Assembly (NCBI RefSeq): GCF_000763295.1
Contig: NZ_JRJE01000005.1
Span: forward strand, 209,610 to 273,609
Length of the DNA stretch: 64,000 bases
From: Thalassospira australica
GTDB taxonomy: Bacteria > Pseudomonadota > Alphaproteobacteria > Rhodospirillales > Thalassospiraceae
Direction of reading: 5' to 3'
How positions within the stretch are numbered: position 1 is the first letter of the stretch; each line of letters begins with the position of its first letter. The notes under the pieces were generated by a model. That model made no database searches. It saw only the letters and a list, made by a program, of their open reading frames with translations, and was not told the DNA's origin. This document shows, piece by piece, positions 16,210 to 24,600 of this stretch. Both the position numbers and the translations under genes were made by a program.

Positions 16210-18141
16210 ATGGAAACCATGGGGACGCGGTTCTTTTTGAAGCACTTTACTTTTGTCATAGCCGTCGCAATGGCCATACTTTTGGTTAGGACGGACACGG
16301 CAGGTGCTGTTGAATTCGGTGAAGCCCCTGTACTTAGCCAGAAGGTAAAGAACGGCATATTGCCGCCGGTCAAGGACCGTTTGCCGACGACGCCAATGAT
16401 CGTAAGCCCCAACGACCGGATCGGCACCTATGGTGGCACCTGGAAAATGGCGCAGCGCAATAAGCGCGACCATGCGCTTTTGATCCGTAACATCGGCTAT
16501 GAACCACTTCTGCGCTGGACGCCGCAATGGTCATCAACGATTCCCAATGTCGCCCTGTCCTTCCAACCCAGCAGTGACGCGACAGAATTCTTGTTTCGCT
16601 TACGCCCTGGCATGCGCTGGTCTGATGGCGCGCCCTTTACAGCCGCTGACATTGTTTTCTGGTACGAAGATATTCTGATCAATCCGGCCTTTGCCGAAGC
16701 CATTCCGGAATGGCTTAGCTCTGGTGGTGAAACAGTCCAGATTGAAGCGATTGACACATACACTGTCGCCTTCCGGTTTGATAAACCATACGGTCTTTTC
16801 CCCACCGCACTGGCCCGGCCAGAAGGTGTCGAGCCGGTAAGCTATCCGGCACATTTTTTGAAACCGCTTTTGCCCAAGTATAATGCCAATGCTGATGCCG
16901 AGGCCCGCGAACTGGGCTTTGATGGCTGGAAAGAACGGTTCATTCATGTGTTTGGCCAGCCTGGCACCATTGACGATCCGACACGCTGGAACAACCCGGA
17001 TGTCCCGACACTGAATGCCTGGATCCTTACCGGTGTTTATGGCCAAGACGATCCGTTGATCGCCACCCGCAATCCCTATTACTGGAAAATTGACCCGACC
17101 GGGCGACAACTGCCCTATATCGATTCTGTCTCGATGACCCTTGTCCCGTCCAAAAAAGCAGCCGGGGATGCCGCAATCGCGGGTTTGGTCAACATGCAAG
17201 AACGCCACGTCAGCAATTATGCCCCAGAAATTCTTGCCCAGAATCCTGATCTGCAGCCATTTACGCTGATCGAAAGCGACATGAATATCCTGACGCTGTC
17301 GCTTAACCTTAATGACAAGGACCCGGTCCTGCGTAAGATTTTCCAAACAAAGGATTTCCGCGTTGCATTATCCCACGCGATAGACCGGGACCGCATCATT
17401 GACCGTTTTGTGCCCGGTGCCAGACCCCATCAAGCGGCCCCGCGTCCGGAAAGTCCGCTTTATCACACGGTTCTTGCCCGGCAGTTCATTAACCATGATG
17501 TCGAATTGGCCGAGAACCTGCTGAACAAAATCGGGCTTACCCGAAAAAACGAAAATGGCATCATCTTGCGACCGGATGGCAAGCCCCTGTCGTTTACGAT
17601 TGATACCGAGGGGGCTGGTCGATTTGCAATGGTTGATGCCATCGTCCAATACTGGCGCGCCTTGGGAATCGATGCAAAAGCCCGCCACCTTCCCCGGGAT
17701 GAATTCGTTGCCTTGCGTGAAGCCAATGATCACCAAGCCAGCGCCTGGGGCGGTGATGGCGGTCTTGATGCGATGGTTATTCCGATCAATTACCTGCCGA
17801 TGTCGTCAGAATCATCCTGGTATGCGACCGGCTGGGCGCACTGGTACCTTAACTCCGAAAGCATCGATGCTGTCACACCACCCGACATCGTGCAAAAGCA
17901 GTTCTCTCTTTATGAAGAACTCAAGGCGACGGCGAGCACAGAAAAACAAAATCAACTGATGCGTGATATCCTCGACATCAGTGCAAATCAGTTTTACGTT
18001 ATGGGCATTGCATTGCCGCCAAACCGCAGAGGCGTTGTTGCGCGCAACTTCCATAATGTCCCGAAAGTGATGCCTGCTGCCTGGAGTTATGCGACACCTG
18101 CACCAACAAACCCAAGTCAGTATTTTATTGAGCCAAAGTAA
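16210..18141 (+). CDS. Extracytoplasmic solute-binding protein, family 5 (peptide/oligo type), orphan
   Basis: Periplasmic binding protein of about 643 residues. A hydrophobic signal peptide (FTFVIAVAMAILLV) precedes AGAVEFGEAP. The SBP_bac_5 fold is recognisable by IGTYGGTWKMAQ, PNVALSFQ, the signature FRLRPGMRWSDGAPFTAADIVFWYED (split here as RLRPGMRWSDG and FTAADIVFWYED), and KDFRVALSHAIDRDRI. These proteins usually deliver peptides, opines or nickel to an ABC importer, but no permease or ATPase gene is adjacent. A hybrid kinase starts 45 nt downstream, suggesting a sensing role. ATG 16210 has only a weak AGG upstream; ATG 16219 and TTG 16198 are alternatives. Confidence 0.88.
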   Translation: METMGTRFFLKHFTFVIAVAMAILLVRTDTAGAVEFGEAPVLSQKVKNGILPPVKDRLPTTPMIVSPNDRIGTYGGTWKMAQRNKRDHALLIRNIGYEPLLRWTPQWSSTIPNVALSFQPSSDATEFLFRLRPGMRWSDGAPFTAADIVFWYEDILINPAFAEAIPEWLSSGGETVQIEAIDTYTVAFRFDKPYGLFPTALARPEGVEPVSYPAHFLKPLLPKYNANADAEARELGFDGWKERFIHVFGQPGTIDDPTRWNNPDVPTLNAWILTGVYGQDDPLIATRNPYYWKIDPTGRQLPYIDSVSMTLVPSKKAAGDAAIAGLVNMQERHVSNYAPEILAQNPDLQPFTLIESDMNILTLSLNLNDKDPVLRKIFQTKDFRVALSHAIDRDRIIDRFVPGARPHQAAPRPESPLYHTVLARQFINHDVELAENLLNKIGLTRKNENGIILRPDGKPLSFTIDTEGAGRFAMVDAIVQYWRALGIDAKARHLPRDEFVALREANDHQASAWGGDGGLDAMVIPINYLPMSSESSWYATGWAHWYLNSESIDAVTPPDIVQKQFSLYEELKATASTEKQNQLMRDILDISANQFYVMGIALPPNRRGVVARNFHNVPKVMPAAWSYATPAPTNPSQYFIEPK

Positions 18142-18186
18142 CAATACTCAGTAAAACAAGGTGTTAATCGGGGGGGACGAGGTCAC

Positions 18187-20544
18187 TTGAAGAAGCTGTT
18201 TGACAGGATGATCGGCAGTTTGGTTTTCAAAATCGCGCTTGCGATTATCATTGTGGAAACCATTCTTCTTAGCCTGTTTGGTGGCTATTATGTTCAATAC
18301 TTCGGTGCGGAAATCGACCGCCGAATTGCCGAGCAAATCAGCAGCCCCGGCCGCCTCATCCAGCAAGAACAACTTAAAATCTCTATCTTGAGTGACCCCG
18401 AGCAGATGGAACTGCTGCTCGGAAAGCATTTCAGGCAAGCGCTGGCGATTGGTTTTGACGGGACGATCTATCATTCGACGGACCCGATGATGATCGGCCG
18501 GTCGGTCAATGATTTGCGAAACTTCCCGTCTGACCAACTTAGACCTGACCTGACCGAACAGGTGCTGATGACCGTGGATGATGCAAGCGGACACAGCATG
18601 GTCAGCATCACCCCCATCTTCAACCTGAATGCCAACCAGCCCTTCATGTATGTCTTCCTCAAGGTGTCCACGCTTGGGCTTGAGGAAAGCCAACGTCAGA
18701 TGCAAACGGTGCTGGTCGTCGGGTCAGCGATGTGCATTTTCATGACCTCGGCGCTGATCTTTCTGTTTACCCAGCAGACCGTCCTCAATCGCCTGATCAC
18801 CGCAGCCCAGTTCGTCAACAAAATCCAGATCGGCAAGCTCAGTTCACGGCTGACACCAATGGGGCGTGATGAAATCGGCACACTTGAGCGCGGCCTGAAC
18901 GCCATGGCCGAAAGCCTTGAACGGCGCACCAAGCAACATCAGGTCGCACAAGAAGCATTGCGCGACAGCGAAGAACGCTTCCGCGACTTTACGCTGTCGT
19001 CTGCTGACTGGTATTGGGAGATGGGCAGTGATCTCAAGATCGCCTTTGCCTCCTACAAGTTCTATCAGCTGATCGAAGAAATTAACGGCTCCCCCCAGGG
19101 GCAGTCATTTGATCAACTTGGCCTGCAACCGGAAAGTCCTGATGGCTGGCGCGACCTTAAACACCATCTGGATGAACATACGGCCTTCCATAACATTGAG
19201 TTTTCCTGGACCTCCCGCGACGGCGAAAAACATTACGGGCGCATCAACGGCGTACCGGTTTTTGCCCTTGATGGCAGCTTTAATGGTTACCGCGGCACGG
19301 GCAGCAACATTACCGATCAACGCCGTGCCGCCGAAGAGCAGCACGCCCTGCAACGCCAGCTTGCGACGTCGCAAAAGCTTGAAGCTGTTGGTCAAATGGC
19401 CGGGGGCGTTGCCCATGAATTCAATAACTGTCTTGCCGGTATTCTGAGCTTCGCCGAAGTCGCGCGGGCAAAAATCGATGACCCTGAAAAGGTCAGAGAA
19501 TATCTTGAGCACGTCATTTCACTGGGCGAACGCGCCACCAGCGTTGCCGACCAGCTTTTAATGTTTTCGCGCCGCAGGATCGATCAACCCAAGAATGTGC
19601 GGGTCGAAAGCATCTTTTCAGAAATGGAACAGTTGCTTGTCACCTTGCTGGAACACCGGATTGATCTGCAAATCTGGTCAGATGCACCCGATCTTTATAC
19701 CCGTGTTGACCCGACACAGCTTTCAGCCTGCATCCTGAACCTTGCCATCAATGCGCGTGATGCCATGCCCGATGGCGGAACTTTGCAAATTTCGTGTCGC
19801 AGCATTGATATCCCCCCCGCAGCCCGACGCAATGACGACGAGGACGAAGACTTTTATCCTCTTGAGGTCGAGGGACAGTTTGTTGTCATCACGGTTCAGG
19901 ATACCGGAACCGGCATCCCTGATGAGATCATCAACAATATTTACGAACCCTTCTTTTCGACCAAGGAGCCGGGCAAGGGCACGGGCCTTGGCCTATCGAT
20001 CGTCCATAGTTGGGTTGAAGAGTCCAAAGGCTTTATCAATGTCGAAAGCATCGAGGGTGAAGGCACGACATTTTCGGTCTATCTTCCGCGCTCTGAACCG
20101 GGCACCGACCCGGTGGATACCGTTAGTGACCCTGGCGAATTTCCGGGCAATGGCGAACGCGTTCTGGTCGTTGATGACGAGCTGTCCTTGCGTACAACAG
20201 CGCAAATTATCCTGAGCGATGCCGGTTATCAGACCGAAACCGCCAAAAGCACCGAAGAAGCGCTTTCGATGCTCAAACAGGCAAATGACAGTGATCCATT
20301 TGACGTTATTCTGACTGACGTCGTTCTGCCCGGCCGAACCGGGCCGCAACTGGTTATCGAGGCGCTACGCCACAACCCGCGCTATGGCGTGGTGTTTATG
20401 TCGGGCTATCCTGCACGGTCGCGCAAGGAACTTGAAAACCTTTTGGGCAACCATGTCTTTATCAAAAAGCCGTTCAGGCCAGCACAGCTTCAAAAAGCTG
20501 TCCATGATGCGATCGCGACAACCAAAGAGCGCGTCCGGACTTAG
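18187..20544 (+). CDS. Hybrid sensor histidine kinase with PAS and receiver domains
   Basis: Membrane kinase of 785 residues with a TTG start (GAGG 5 nt upstream). Order: membrane helix 12-32; periplasmic sensor 38-172; helix 174-196; HAMP 197-250; PAS-like domain about 262-385; HisKA with His410 (GGVAHEFNN); HATPase 505-636 (DTGTGIPDE; GKGTGLGLSIV); receiver 657-780 with Asp711 (ILTDVVLP) and Lys760. The GGVAHEFNN box is typical of NtrB-like hybrid kinases. It follows the binding protein by 45 nt, so they are probably co-transcribed. The output partner (a phosphotransfer protein or second regulator) is not in the window. The periplasmic domain could contact the binding protein directly. Confidence 0.92.
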   Translation: MKKLFDRMIGSLVFKIALAIIIVETILLSLFGGYYVQYFGAEIDRRIAEQISSPGRLIQQEQLKISILSDPEQMELLLGKHFRQALAIGFDGTIYHSTDPMMIGRSVNDLRNFPSDQLRPDLTEQVLMTVDDASGHSMVSITPIFNLNANQPFMYVFLKVSTLGLEESQRQMQTVLVVGSAMCIFMTSALIFLFTQQTVLNRLITAAQFVNKIQIGKLSSRLTPMGRDEIGTLERGLNAMAESLERRTKQHQVAQEALRDSEERFRDFTLSSADWYWEMGSDLKIAFASYKFYQLIEEINGSPQGQSFDQLGLQPESPDGWRDLKHHLDEHTAFHNIEFSWTSRDGEKHYGRINGVPVFALDGSFNGYRGTGSNITDQRRAAEEQHALQRQLATSQKLEAVGQMAGGVAHEFNNCLAGILSFAEVARAKIDDPEKVREYLEHVISLGERATSVADQLLMFSRRRIDQPKNVRVESIFSEMEQLLVTLLEHRIDLQIWSDAPDLYTRVDPTQLSACILNLAINARDAMPDGGTLQISCRSIDIPPAARRNDDEDEDFYPLEVEGQFVVITVQDTGTGIPDEIINNIYEPFFSTKEPGKGTGLGLSIVHSWVEESKGFINVESIEGEGTTFSVYLPRSEPGTDPVDTVSDPGEFPGNGERVLVVDDELSLRTTAQIILSDAGYQTETAKSTEEALSMLKQANDSDPFDVILTDVVLPGRTGPQLVIEALRHNPRYGVVFMSGYPARSRKELENLLGNHVFIKKPFRPAQLQKAVHDAIATTKERVRT

Positions 20545-20885
20545 AGGCAGGGTCAATACAGGGCCGGGGCCGGGGCTGGAGTCAGGGATCAGGGACGGGA
20601 CCTGGACCTGGACCTAACGACTGTTAAAACGGCCGAGTCCCCAACCACAGCAATCCTTGCCGACCACCAACATCGCCAGTTGGTTAAAAAAATCTTACCC
20701 GTCCACCTTCCTCAAAATGCTTGTAAACCAAGTAATTGCAATGCCCGTACGCACCGCAGACAGGACCGGTGTGACAACCGTCACTTTTTCGGGCATCGTT
20801 ACGCCATACCTTAATCATCAGGCAGTTTTGATGATCCCAGTGATGGATAAAGGTAGTTCTCCATCAGGAATGTGATGAGGTCAGG
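20545..20885. other. Intergenic region after the hybrid kinase
   Basis: 341 nt. Apart from the G-rich tract at its start I see no gene with a ribosome binding site. A 72-codon frame at 20657-20875 lacks a start signal and any family resemblance. The promoter of the small gene at 20886 probably lies in the last 150 nt. Confidence 0.4.
20561..20614 (+). repeat. G-rich tract with short tandem repeats after the hybrid kinase gene
   Basis: Begins 16 nt after the kinase stop. Six runs of three or more G lie within 20561-20599 (GGG, GGGG, GGGG, GGG, GGG, GGG), with spacers of 2, 2, 9, 4 and 2 nt. CCGGGG is repeated, and then GGACCT is repeated three times over about 20597-20614. A G-quadruplex on the plus strand or its mRNA is possible, although one spacer is longer than the usual limit. 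Confidence 0.5.
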
Positions 20886-21110
20886 ATGATCGGTTCGGTT
20901 CAAGGTTCAGGACTTGGTTCAGCGGCACAGGCCGTCAATGAGGCGATTACGCCAAACGGTGGTGCAAGTCCGTCGCTCCCATTCGCAGCCGCAGAAGGCG
21001 CGATCAACAAGGCGACCGGTCTGGCAAAAGTCATCGGTTCAATCGTGACAGAACACCAGCCGCTTGAAACCAGCGGCAACCGTGGCACCAAAGTTAATAT
21101 CCTAACGTGA
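20886..21110 (+). CDS. Small Gly/Ala-rich protein with RGT-NI C-terminus
   Basis: A 74-residue protein of unknown function. A GAGGTCAGG purine run precedes the ATG directly. The N-terminus is Gly/Ser-rich (IGSVQGSGLGSAAQ), and the middle has an Ala-rich helix (AAAEGAINKATGLAKVIGSIV). The C-terminus is NRGTKVNILT, which resembles the end of the next small protein (ARRGTYLNIVL). A clean intrinsic terminator follows at 21137-21162, supporting a monocistronic transcript. No signal peptide or membrane helix is evident. Confidence 0.6.
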   Translation: MIGSVQGSGLGSAAQAVNEAITPNGGASPSLPFAAAEGAINKATGLAKVIGSIVTEHQPLETSGNRGTKVNILT

Positions 21111-21136
21111 TTTTCCCTCTCGTTAGCTTCCTCCGG

Positions 21137-21162
21137 GGGTGGTCAAGTGACCACCCTTTTTT
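21137..21162 (+). terminator. Intrinsic terminator
   Basis: GGGTGGTC (21137-21144) and GACCACCC (21149-21156) pair around AAGT. Six T follow (21157-21162). It ends the small gene 20886-21110. Confidence 0.93.
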
Positions 21163-21249
21163 CTGTCTGAAATGCGCGCTCATCCTTTAGGCCAAGCACG
21201 GTCATGACAATTTATCGTTCACATGATAATCTGCCGATTGGCATAAAAC

Positions 21250-21489
21250 GTGGATGGCAAGATGACCACCAACAGAATTGGCACAGGCTCCTCCCATACC
21301 GGGCTTCAGGATGCACGCAACCGCCCGCAAGGCGGGATAGCGTCGCGTGGCCGCGTTGGTGCGAATTCCGATCAGCCGTCATCGGACAGTTTCATCGCGT
21401 CCCAACTTGCCCGCCTGCGCAATCTGATCGCAACCGATCAAATCGACCATAATGCGCGGCGTGGCACCTATCTGAATATCGTTTTGTAA
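21250..21489 (+). CDS. Small basic protein with RGT-NI C-terminus
   Basis: A 79-residue frame (75 from the second ATG at 21262). There is no strong ribosome binding site. The protein is rich in Arg, Ser, Gly and Asn, probably with a disordered N-terminus (TTNRIGTGSSHTG), and ends with a predicted helix (ASQLARLRNLIATDQI) followed by ARRGTYLNIVL. The C-terminal RGT-x-x-NI pattern matches the small protein encoded just upstream. The family is not recognised. Moderate support: conservation of the tail between two neighbouring genes, and hairpins downstream. Confidence 0.5.
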   Translation: MDGKMTTNRIGTGSSHTGLQDARNRPQGGIASRGRVGANSDQPSSDSFIASQLARLRNLIATDQIDHNARRGTYLNIVL

Positions 21490-21547
21490 AACCTAGAGTC
21501 TATTCCGATTAGGTTGCATCGCAAAAGATCGGCCCATCGCAAAAGAA

Positions 21548-21572
21548 AAGGCGGGCCGAATCGACCCGCCTT
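21548..21572 (+). terminator. Hairpin after the second small gene
   Basis: AAGGCGGG (21548-21555) pairs with CCCGCCTT (21565-21572), followed by CTTC. A likely terminator for the gene ending at 21489. Confidence 0.65.
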
Positions 21573-21613
21573 CTTCGCCCCCTGTCATCCCATCACCTGC
21601 GACAAAGAAAAGT

Positions 21614-21635
21614 GCCCCGTACCGAAGTACGGGGC
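21614..21635 (-). terminator. Terminator of gltB
   Basis: GCCCCGTAC (21614-21622) and GTACGGGGC (21627-21635) form a perfect 9-bp stem with a CGAA loop. On the minus strand it is followed by ACTTTTCTTT. Confidence 0.85.
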
Positions 21636-21691
21636 GAGTTAATTTGTCCAGGTGTGTTGGACAAGGGAGCTTGCGCAAAAGCGTGATCAGA

Positions 21692-24600
21692 TCACGCAGT
21701 TGCCTGGTCTTCGCTCACCGAGCGAATAGGATGTTCCAGCTTGTCGACGATTTCCTTCGGCACGATCTGCCAGAAGTTGCCGCGTTCACGATCCCAGTTA
21801 TCAAGGATGGTGCGTGCAAAACCACTTTCGGTTTCCGCAACATGCTCTTCAATCAAGGAGCGGCAATGTTCGTCCCAATGCTGGGTTTCAATGCGCTGGT
21901 ACAGGATGGAGCCGTCATTGACGACATTTTCGAACGTGCCATTAACGTCATAGATGAACGCCATGCCACCGGTCATGCCTGCACCGAAGTTCTCACCAAC
22001 CGAACCAAGGATAACGGCCGTACCACCGGTCATATATTCACAACCGTTTGAGCCACAGCCTTCGACAACAACGGTCGCCCCGGAGTTACGGACACAGAAC
22101 CGTTCACCGGCCTGACCTGCGGCAAACAGTTTGCCTGCCGTCGCACCATACAAAATGGTGTTGCCGATGATGGTGTTTTCGTTGGTCTTAAGCGGGCTTG
22201 AAGGCCGCGGACGCAGAACAATCGTACCGCCCGACAGGCCCTTGCCGACATAGTCGTTGGCATCGCCCTGTACTTCAAGTTTAAGCCCCTGCACGGCAAA
22301 GGCACCAAGCGACTGCCCCGCAGAGCCACGCAAACGGACATGCAGATGCCCCGGTTTCAGGCCGGTCATGCCGTATTTCTGCGTGATCAGGGACGACATC
22401 CGGGTGCCAATCGCACGCTGGGTGTTCTGGATGTTGTACTGCAACTGCATCTTTTCGCCGTCTTCAAGAAGCGGACGGGCATCCTTGATCATCTGGGCAT
22501 CAAGGGTATCGGGCACTTCGTTGCGCCCTTCGATGGTGCAGAAGCGTGCATGATCACCGGCATCGGCCTGTGCCAGAAGCGGGTTCAAATCAAGGTCAAC
22601 AAGGTCCTTGGCGCCACGGTGAACCTGCTGAAGCAGATCGGAACGCCCGATGACCTCTTCAAGTTTGGTGTAACCAAGTTCGGCCAGAACGTCTTTGACT
22701 TCCTCGGCCATGAAGGTGAACAGGTTGACCAGTTTGTCTGCCGTACCAACGAACTTGGCACGCAGCGCCGGATCCTGGGTACAGACACCCACCGGGCAGG
22801 TGTTGGAGTGACACTGACGGACCATGATGCAGCCAAGTGCGATCAGGGATGCCGTGCCGATACCGAATTCCTCGGCACCAAGCATCGCCCCCATGACAAT
22901 GTCACGGCCGGTTTTGAAACCGCCATCAACACGCAGTTTGACCTTGTCACGCAGGTTGTTGAGTGTGAGCACCTGATTGACTTCCGACAGGCCCATTTCC
23001 CACGGAACACCGGCATATTTGATCGAGGTCTGCGGGCTTGCACCCGTGCCACCATCATACCCGGAAATCAGGATCACGTCGGCTTTTGCCTTGGCAACAC
23101 CGGCCGCAATCGTACCGACACCCGAACGTGACACCAGCTTGACGCAGACGCGGCAACGCGGGTTGATCTGTTTGAGGTCATAGATCAACTGGGCCAAATC
23201 TTCGATCGAATAGATGTCATGGTGCGGCGGCGGTGAAATCAGGGTGACACCCGGCGTCGCATGACGCAGTTGGGCAATCTCGACCGTGACTTTAAAGCCC
23301 GGCAACTGACCACCTTCACCCGGTTTTGCACCCTGGGCGACCTTGATCTGAATTTCTTCACAGTTGTTGAGATATTCCGCCGTCACACCGAAACGACCCG
23401 ATGCGACCTGCTTGATCGAGGAACGCGCATTGTCACCGTTTGCACGCGGACGGAAACGTTCACGCGACTCACCGCCTTCACCGGAGTTCGATTTCGCACC
23501 GATGCGGTTCATGGCAATCGCCAAGGCTTCGTGTGCCTCGGTCGAAAGCGCGCCATGCGACATGCCCGGGGTTACGAAACGCTTGCGGATTTCGGTGATG
23601 CTTTCGACCTGATCCTGACGAACACCTTTACGGTCAGAACGGAAATCAAGAAGATCACGCAGATGCAGCGGCTCGCGCGAGCGCAGACCATCGGAGAATT
23701 TCTTGAATGAATTATAGCTGCCGGTGGTGACCGACGACTGCAGCGTATGGATCAGCGGACCGGTCCAGACATGGCGTTCACCACTGCGGCGATATTTGTA
23801 AAGCCCGCCAACCGGAAGGGTCACGACATTGCCGTTAAACGCTTCTTTGTGCTGGGCGATGCAGCGACGCTGAATGCCCTGAAGGCCAATCCCCGAAATG
23901 CGCGACGGCATGCCCGGGAAGAATTCCGCCACCAGGGACCGCGACAGGCCGATACTTTCGAAGTTATAGCCACCACGATAGGAACTGATGATCGAGATGC
24001 CCATTTTCGACATGATCTTGAGCAGGCCGGCATCAATAGCAGCCTTGAAGCGCTGCATGACTTCTGCGGTGCTGCTCACATTCGGGAACAGGCCACGCGC
24101 ATAACGATCCAGCAGACCTTCCTGTGCGAGATAGGCGTTGACCGTGGTCGCGCCCACACCGATCAGAACGGCAAAGTAATGCACATCCATGCATTCAGCC
24201 GAACGAACATTAAGCGAGATATAGGTCCGCAGTGACGTCTTGACGAGATGGCTGTGAACACCACCGGTCGCAAGGATCATAGGGATCGCGGCACGTTCTT
24301 CGCTGATTGCCTCGTCGGTCAGAATAATGTGCAGGGCACCACCGCGTACAGCTTCTTCGGCTTCGCGCTGGATACGCGAAATTGCTTCGCGCAACGCCAG
24401 CTTGCCACCGTTGATATCAAATGTGGTGTCGATCTCGACCGCACTGTCGCCCATATAGCCGCGCATGGCGTCATATTCGGCGTTGGTCAGAACCGGACTT
24501 TCAAGCTGAAGCAGATCACACTGGCTTTCGTCTTCATCAAGGACGTTGCCAAGGTTGCCCAGACGGGTTTTCAGGCTCATGACGCGCGCTTCACGAAGGG

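Noticed and set aside
20657..20875. 72-codon frame between the hybrid kinase and the small gene
   Set aside because: No ribosome binding site and no recognisable pattern; the region is better seen as regulatory.
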